Below, piece by piece: positions 60,441-64,000 of a stretch of 64,000 bases of DNA. Location: assembly GCF_900497805.2 (NCBI RefSeq), contig NW_020953952.1:690816-754815 (forward strand). Direction: 5' to 3'. Positions within the stretch are counted from its first letter, which is position 1; the number at the start of each line of letters is the position of its first letter. The notes beneath the pieces were generated by a model. That model saw only the letters and a program-made list of their open reading frames with translations, was not told the DNA's origin and made no database searches. The position numbers were made by a program, and so were the translations under genes. This stretch comes from Vombatus ursinus. Its lineage: Eukaryota > Chordata > Mammalia > Diprotodontia > Vombatidae.

Positions 60441-60829
60441 GCGTATGGAACTTCTTTTCATACAAACATATTTTTTTTTGCTAAACACACTTTAGTATTT
60501 CCTTGTGTGGTTCTTGTGTGGTCCTTCTCTGAATATTTGAGTATCCAAGTTCCTGAAAAAAACCTGAAGCCACAAAAATTCCCCTTCATGAGACTTCTTT
60601 TTTCCTTCTGGTGGCACATCTTGAACAAGATGATCATTATACTCATATGGTTAAGTCAAAGATGCCAAGACATAGAATAATGAACTTCAACATCTTGATA
60701 TCTTATTATTTGATGTATCAAATAATCATTTTATATGATGTAAGTATGCCTGTATGTATGATATTACAAATATCAGCTGAATAATCATCTAAACAAACAT
60801 CATGAGAAATAATTTCTCATGGGTATGCT
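60441..60829. other. Non-coding repeated block, no gene seen
   Basis: Counterpart of 5881-6285, including the block shared with the right arms. Confidence 0.6.
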
Positions 60830-61630
60830 GGGCTAAGACATTAAAATGAGAATTCTACCTAAACTAAATTATTTATTCAGGGCCATAGTGATCAAATTAC
60901 CAAAAAAAAAAAAAAAGAATTGGACAGCTCGAAAAATAATGACAAAATTTGTCTAGAAGAACAAAAGATAAAGAATGTCAAGGGACTCAATAAAAAATGT
61001 GAAGGAAGGTGGCATAGCTGTGCTGGATCTCAAGTTGTATTACAAAATGATAATCACCAAAATAATCTGGTACTGGCTGCATTCACCAAAATAATCTGGT
61101 TCTGACTAAGAAATAGAGCAGTGGATCAGAGAAATAGATTATGTACACAATACAGAGTAGTAAATGACCCTAGTAAGCTAGTAAATGTTTGACAAACTCA
61201 AAGATCCAAGATTATGGGACAATAAATCACTATTTGACAAGAAATTGCTGGAAAATTGGAAGACAATTTGTGAGATTATGTATGTGTATATATATATATA
61301 TATATATAGTCAAAATGGATACAATATTTAGACATAAAGGGTAAGGTTATAAATAAATTGCAGGAGTCTGGAGTATTTTTCCTGTCTGATCTATGGATAA
61401 GGGAAGAATTCTTGACCAAATGAAAGGGATCATTAGAGGATGTATGATGAATAATTTTCATTACATGAAATCAACTTTTTCACAAACAAAATCAATGCAG
61501 CCAAGATTAGAAGGAAAGCAGAAAACTCAGAGAACTACTTTACAGCAAGTTTATCTGATAAAGACCTGATAGAGAATAGAGTCAAATTTATAAGAATAGG
61601 AGTCATTTTCCAACTGAAAGATAACCAAAG
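60830..61630 (+). mobile_element. L1 LINE fragment, ORF2 C-terminal end, sense
   Basis: Counterpart of 6290-7120. A TA microsatellite at 61283-61309 is shorter than in unit 1, and a short stretch near 61080 ('aaaataatctggt...ctg') is repeated here but not in unit 1. Confidence 0.85.
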
Positions 61631-61637
61631 GATATTA

Positions 61638-61890
61638 GGGGCAGGTCGTTGGTGCAGTGGATAGAATGGTGATCTTGGAGTCAGGAAGACCTGAGTTCAA
61701 ATTCAGCCTGAGAAACATACTAGCTGTGTGACCCTGGGCATGTCACTTAATATCTCTTTGCTTCAGTTTCCTCAACTGTACAGTGGGGATATTGTGATGA
61801 TCAAATGAGACATTTGCATTAAGTGGGAAAAAAAATTCTCTTAGCATAGCGCATGGGACATAGCAGAAGCAATATAAATACTGATTCCAT
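61638..61890 (+). mobile_element. tRNA-derived SINE, MAR1/CORE-SINE type
   Basis: The same insertion as 7125-7390 and 42480-42730. Confidence 0.88.
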
Positions 61891-63682
61891 TCTCTTCCCA
61901 TTTAGGTTACCATATTTCAGAAACAATATTGATAAGCCGAATGAGGATGGTGAGAGCTTTGAATTTATGTCATGAAGAGCAATGAGTAGCAGTTGAAAAG
62001 AGGCATATTTAAGTTTTGGAAAAAACTACCAAAGATTTTATCTCAAAGAGGAACGAGATATCTCAGCAAGTATTGCAGTCACTCAAACTAGAGGTCTTTA
62101 AATAATGACTGAGGGATCACTTTGAAATCTGTCCTAACTGATGTGATACAAAAGGTAATTCAGGGAAACAACTAAGAGAAAGCAATGCATGCCTTCCAGA
62201 TTTCTCAGAAAAAAAAAAACTTAAAGCAGAACTATCAAGTTTAATATAGGCCATATATGATGATAACAAGGAGGCTGTTGTTTCAAATACATAGCCTGAC
62301 AATTTCAAAGATTATTCAGAGAGATTTCTCTATCTGAAAAATTTTAAAGAAGATTGCTTCCCACATGCAACCCAACAGGATACAAAGTAGACCAAAGTTA
62401 GCTTGTTCTTTCAAAAGTTGTACGTTTTCAAGCAATGGAAATGAATCCAAGAAGAAGAAAAAAATATCACCCTTATCCTTGGAAGTGGTTGGAAAGAAGA
62501 ATGAAGCCAAATATAGGAAAGTGAATTTGATTCACTACATTTACAATTAAACTTATTCTGTCCATATGCTTTTAATCCAAGACATATTTATTAAACACCT
62601 GTTTAGTGCAAAGCACTGTGGATGCAAAGAAAAAACAACAACAAAAGCAACGATACTTCTGATACTCAAAAAATCATGGCCTTAGCAGAGATACAACCTT
62701 TAACTAGAGAATTATGTGCATGATACTTTGAGAAGGAGGGAAATGACTTTACCACTTAAAATAATAACTAAAAGAAATAATAATAAAATATTATTAAGCA
62801 TTATTTAATAAAAATAGCACTAATAACATAACACACAAAATAATAACAGTGATAATTCACAACATACAGAGCATTACCCCAGAGTAATATCAAGAGAAGA
62901 CATGGTCACCATCCTCAGTGAGCTTCCACAGAAGGACTCATTATGGAGACAGATAAAAATACAGTAATTCACATCATATGTTTTACTCGAAAGGTGGTAG
63001 GAATTAAATAAATGGGAAAGATAATGCAAGATTGAATTATTTTTTTAACTCTGGAAAACATAACCATGAGCATATTTAAATCTGAATCTACCTCAATGTT
63101 CCAGAAATTTAAAGAAAAAATAAATTATAAAGAACCCACTGAGAAAATCCTTCTTAGAGGAATGAGATTTCATTAATTTTCTTAACGTCCTGAATGCATT
63201 TCTATCTCTATGTCCATGCCGTAGATAGTTTGGATTACATCAAATACTTAAAAAATGAGGTTGAAATAGGCTTTAGAGAGAATCTACAACAACCACTTCA
63301 TTCTTCATGACATTGAGGGCCATAGAAAGTGCATAACCATTCAAGGGTGATGAGGATAAAAAGTGTAATAGGTAAACATCCTCACTGCATAATCAGCACT
63401 CCTTTTCTCCACACTGTATTATGTCGATATATAACAGATTCATTCTAGGTGGAAATTTTGCAACTTCAAAGGTTCTGTGGGTGGGACATAATGAACTAAA
63501 AATTAAAAGTTAATAGGAACAGTATCTACTAGGGAATTTTTCAACTACTTTCTCAAGAAAACTTTTCTTAATAACCCTTTACACCCAACTCACCATTCTC
63601 AACTATTAATCAGGTTTTCTGGAAAATCTCCAGTGATTTACCTAAACTCACCAAAAAAGCAATTGCTAACTGATAACAAAAA
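61891..63682. other. 3' flank of the expected unit 3 OR gene, no gene seen
   Basis: Counterpart of 7391-9210, with the old repeat tail at about 62565-62700. No gene. Confidence 0.6.
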
Positions 63683-63693
63683 GAAATAGTGTA

Positions 63694-63856
63694 CTTTATT
63701 TTTTTTTATTTATTTTTGTAGGCAATTGGGATTAAGTGACTTGCCCAGTGTCACACCGCTAGTAAGTGTCAAGTGTTTGGTCTGAGGCCGGATTTGAACT
63801 CAGGTCCTCCTGACTTCAGGGCCGGTGCTATATCCACTGCACCACCTAGCTACCCT
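63694..63856 (-). mobile_element. Marsupial tRNA-SINE with 11-base target-site duplication, unit 3 only
   Basis: In minus orientation: a T-rich tail, 'aagtgacttgcccagtgtca', 'gatttgaactcaggtcctcc', and the head 'gcaccacctagctaccct'. It is flanked by exact 'gaaatagtgta' at 63683-63693 and 63857-63867. Unit 1 has that sequence once (near 9205) and no SINE. It is well preserved and inserted after units 1 and 3 separated. Confidence 0.95.
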
Positions 63857-63867
63857 GAAATAGTGTA

Positions 63868-64000
63868 TTTTTGAAGCAAGAATGAGAGGGTAGAAAGATT
63901 TTTCCATGAAGAAAAGAAAAGAACTCAGAAGAAATTTACAGAGGAGAAAAAAGAATTACTGACCTCTGGTAATTTATTGGAAACATTGCACATTGCACAT
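63868..64000. other. 3' flank of the expected unit 3 OR gene (end of window)
   Basis: It matches 9210-9340 closely and ends just before the position equal to the unit 1 OR stop codon (9341). Confidence 0.8.

Larger units (their letters stand above)
54640..64000. repeat. Segmental duplication, unit 3 (left arm only in window)
   Basis: It aligns with 1-9340 and is still matching at the last base. By the unit 1 layout, an OR8K-like gene on the minus strand should begin (3' end first) within a few bases of the window end. Confidence 0.92.

Noticed and set aside
1-64000. Retrovirus-like or LTR element, RNA gene, or a new multi-gene system
   Set aside because: No paired long terminal repeats, capsid, protease or envelope-type sequence, tRNA or rRNA gene, or clustered non-OR genes could be seen on either strand.

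Overview
The window looks like marsupial nuclear DNA. It is AT-rich with intronless olfactory receptor (OR) genes, old and mostly broken L1 copies, and many tRNA-derived SINEs of marsupial type (heads reading 'gcagctaggtgg...agtggatag', some with an RTE-like 'ggagaaggaaatggcaaacc' tail). Two 10-N assembly gaps lie inside microsatellites. The species cannot be fixed from the sequence alone. The OR types (8K-, 5M- and 5T-like) are those recalled from the large class II OR cluster on human chromosome 11q.

Layout. 1-16035 is duplicated unit 1, with an OR8K-like gene on the minus strand (9341-10291) and an older OR8-type relic (4366-4690). 16036-16260 is only the first codons and upstream flank of another OR8K-like gene, fused to the 5' end of a half-L1 element. 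16260-42470 is not part of the duplication. It holds two broken OR5M-like genes (17848-18780 and 27345-28238, plus strand), a scrambled L1 (about 29010-32010), an intact OR5T-like gene (34607-35563, plus strand) and a 5'-truncated half-L1 (39225-41520). 42480-51420 is unit 2, with a second OR8K-like gene (44718-45677, minus) and a near-complete half-L1 at its right end (51116-54108). 54635-64000 is unit 3. It repeats the left arm of unit 1 and runs off the window just where its own OR8K-like gene should begin.

The genes that look usable are three OR receptors. Each has a single coding exon, and a likely 3' splice acceptor lies 10-30 bases upstream of the start, as expected for OR genes with non-coding 5' exons. 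Each would be expressed alone in an olfactory neuron and would couple to the olfactory G protein; they do not form an operon or pathway.

Most notable points: unit 1 is a mosaic, its left arm matching unit 3 and its right arm matching unit 2, with the switch at the 3' end of the OR coding region; a microhomology deletion junction at 16034-16039; a different start codon in the two OR8K-like paralogues; half-L1 (HAL1-like) elements with a duplicated 3' end; and SINE insertions that date the duplications. I found no unknown molecular system, CRISPR array, RNA gene or retrovirus-like element that I could support.
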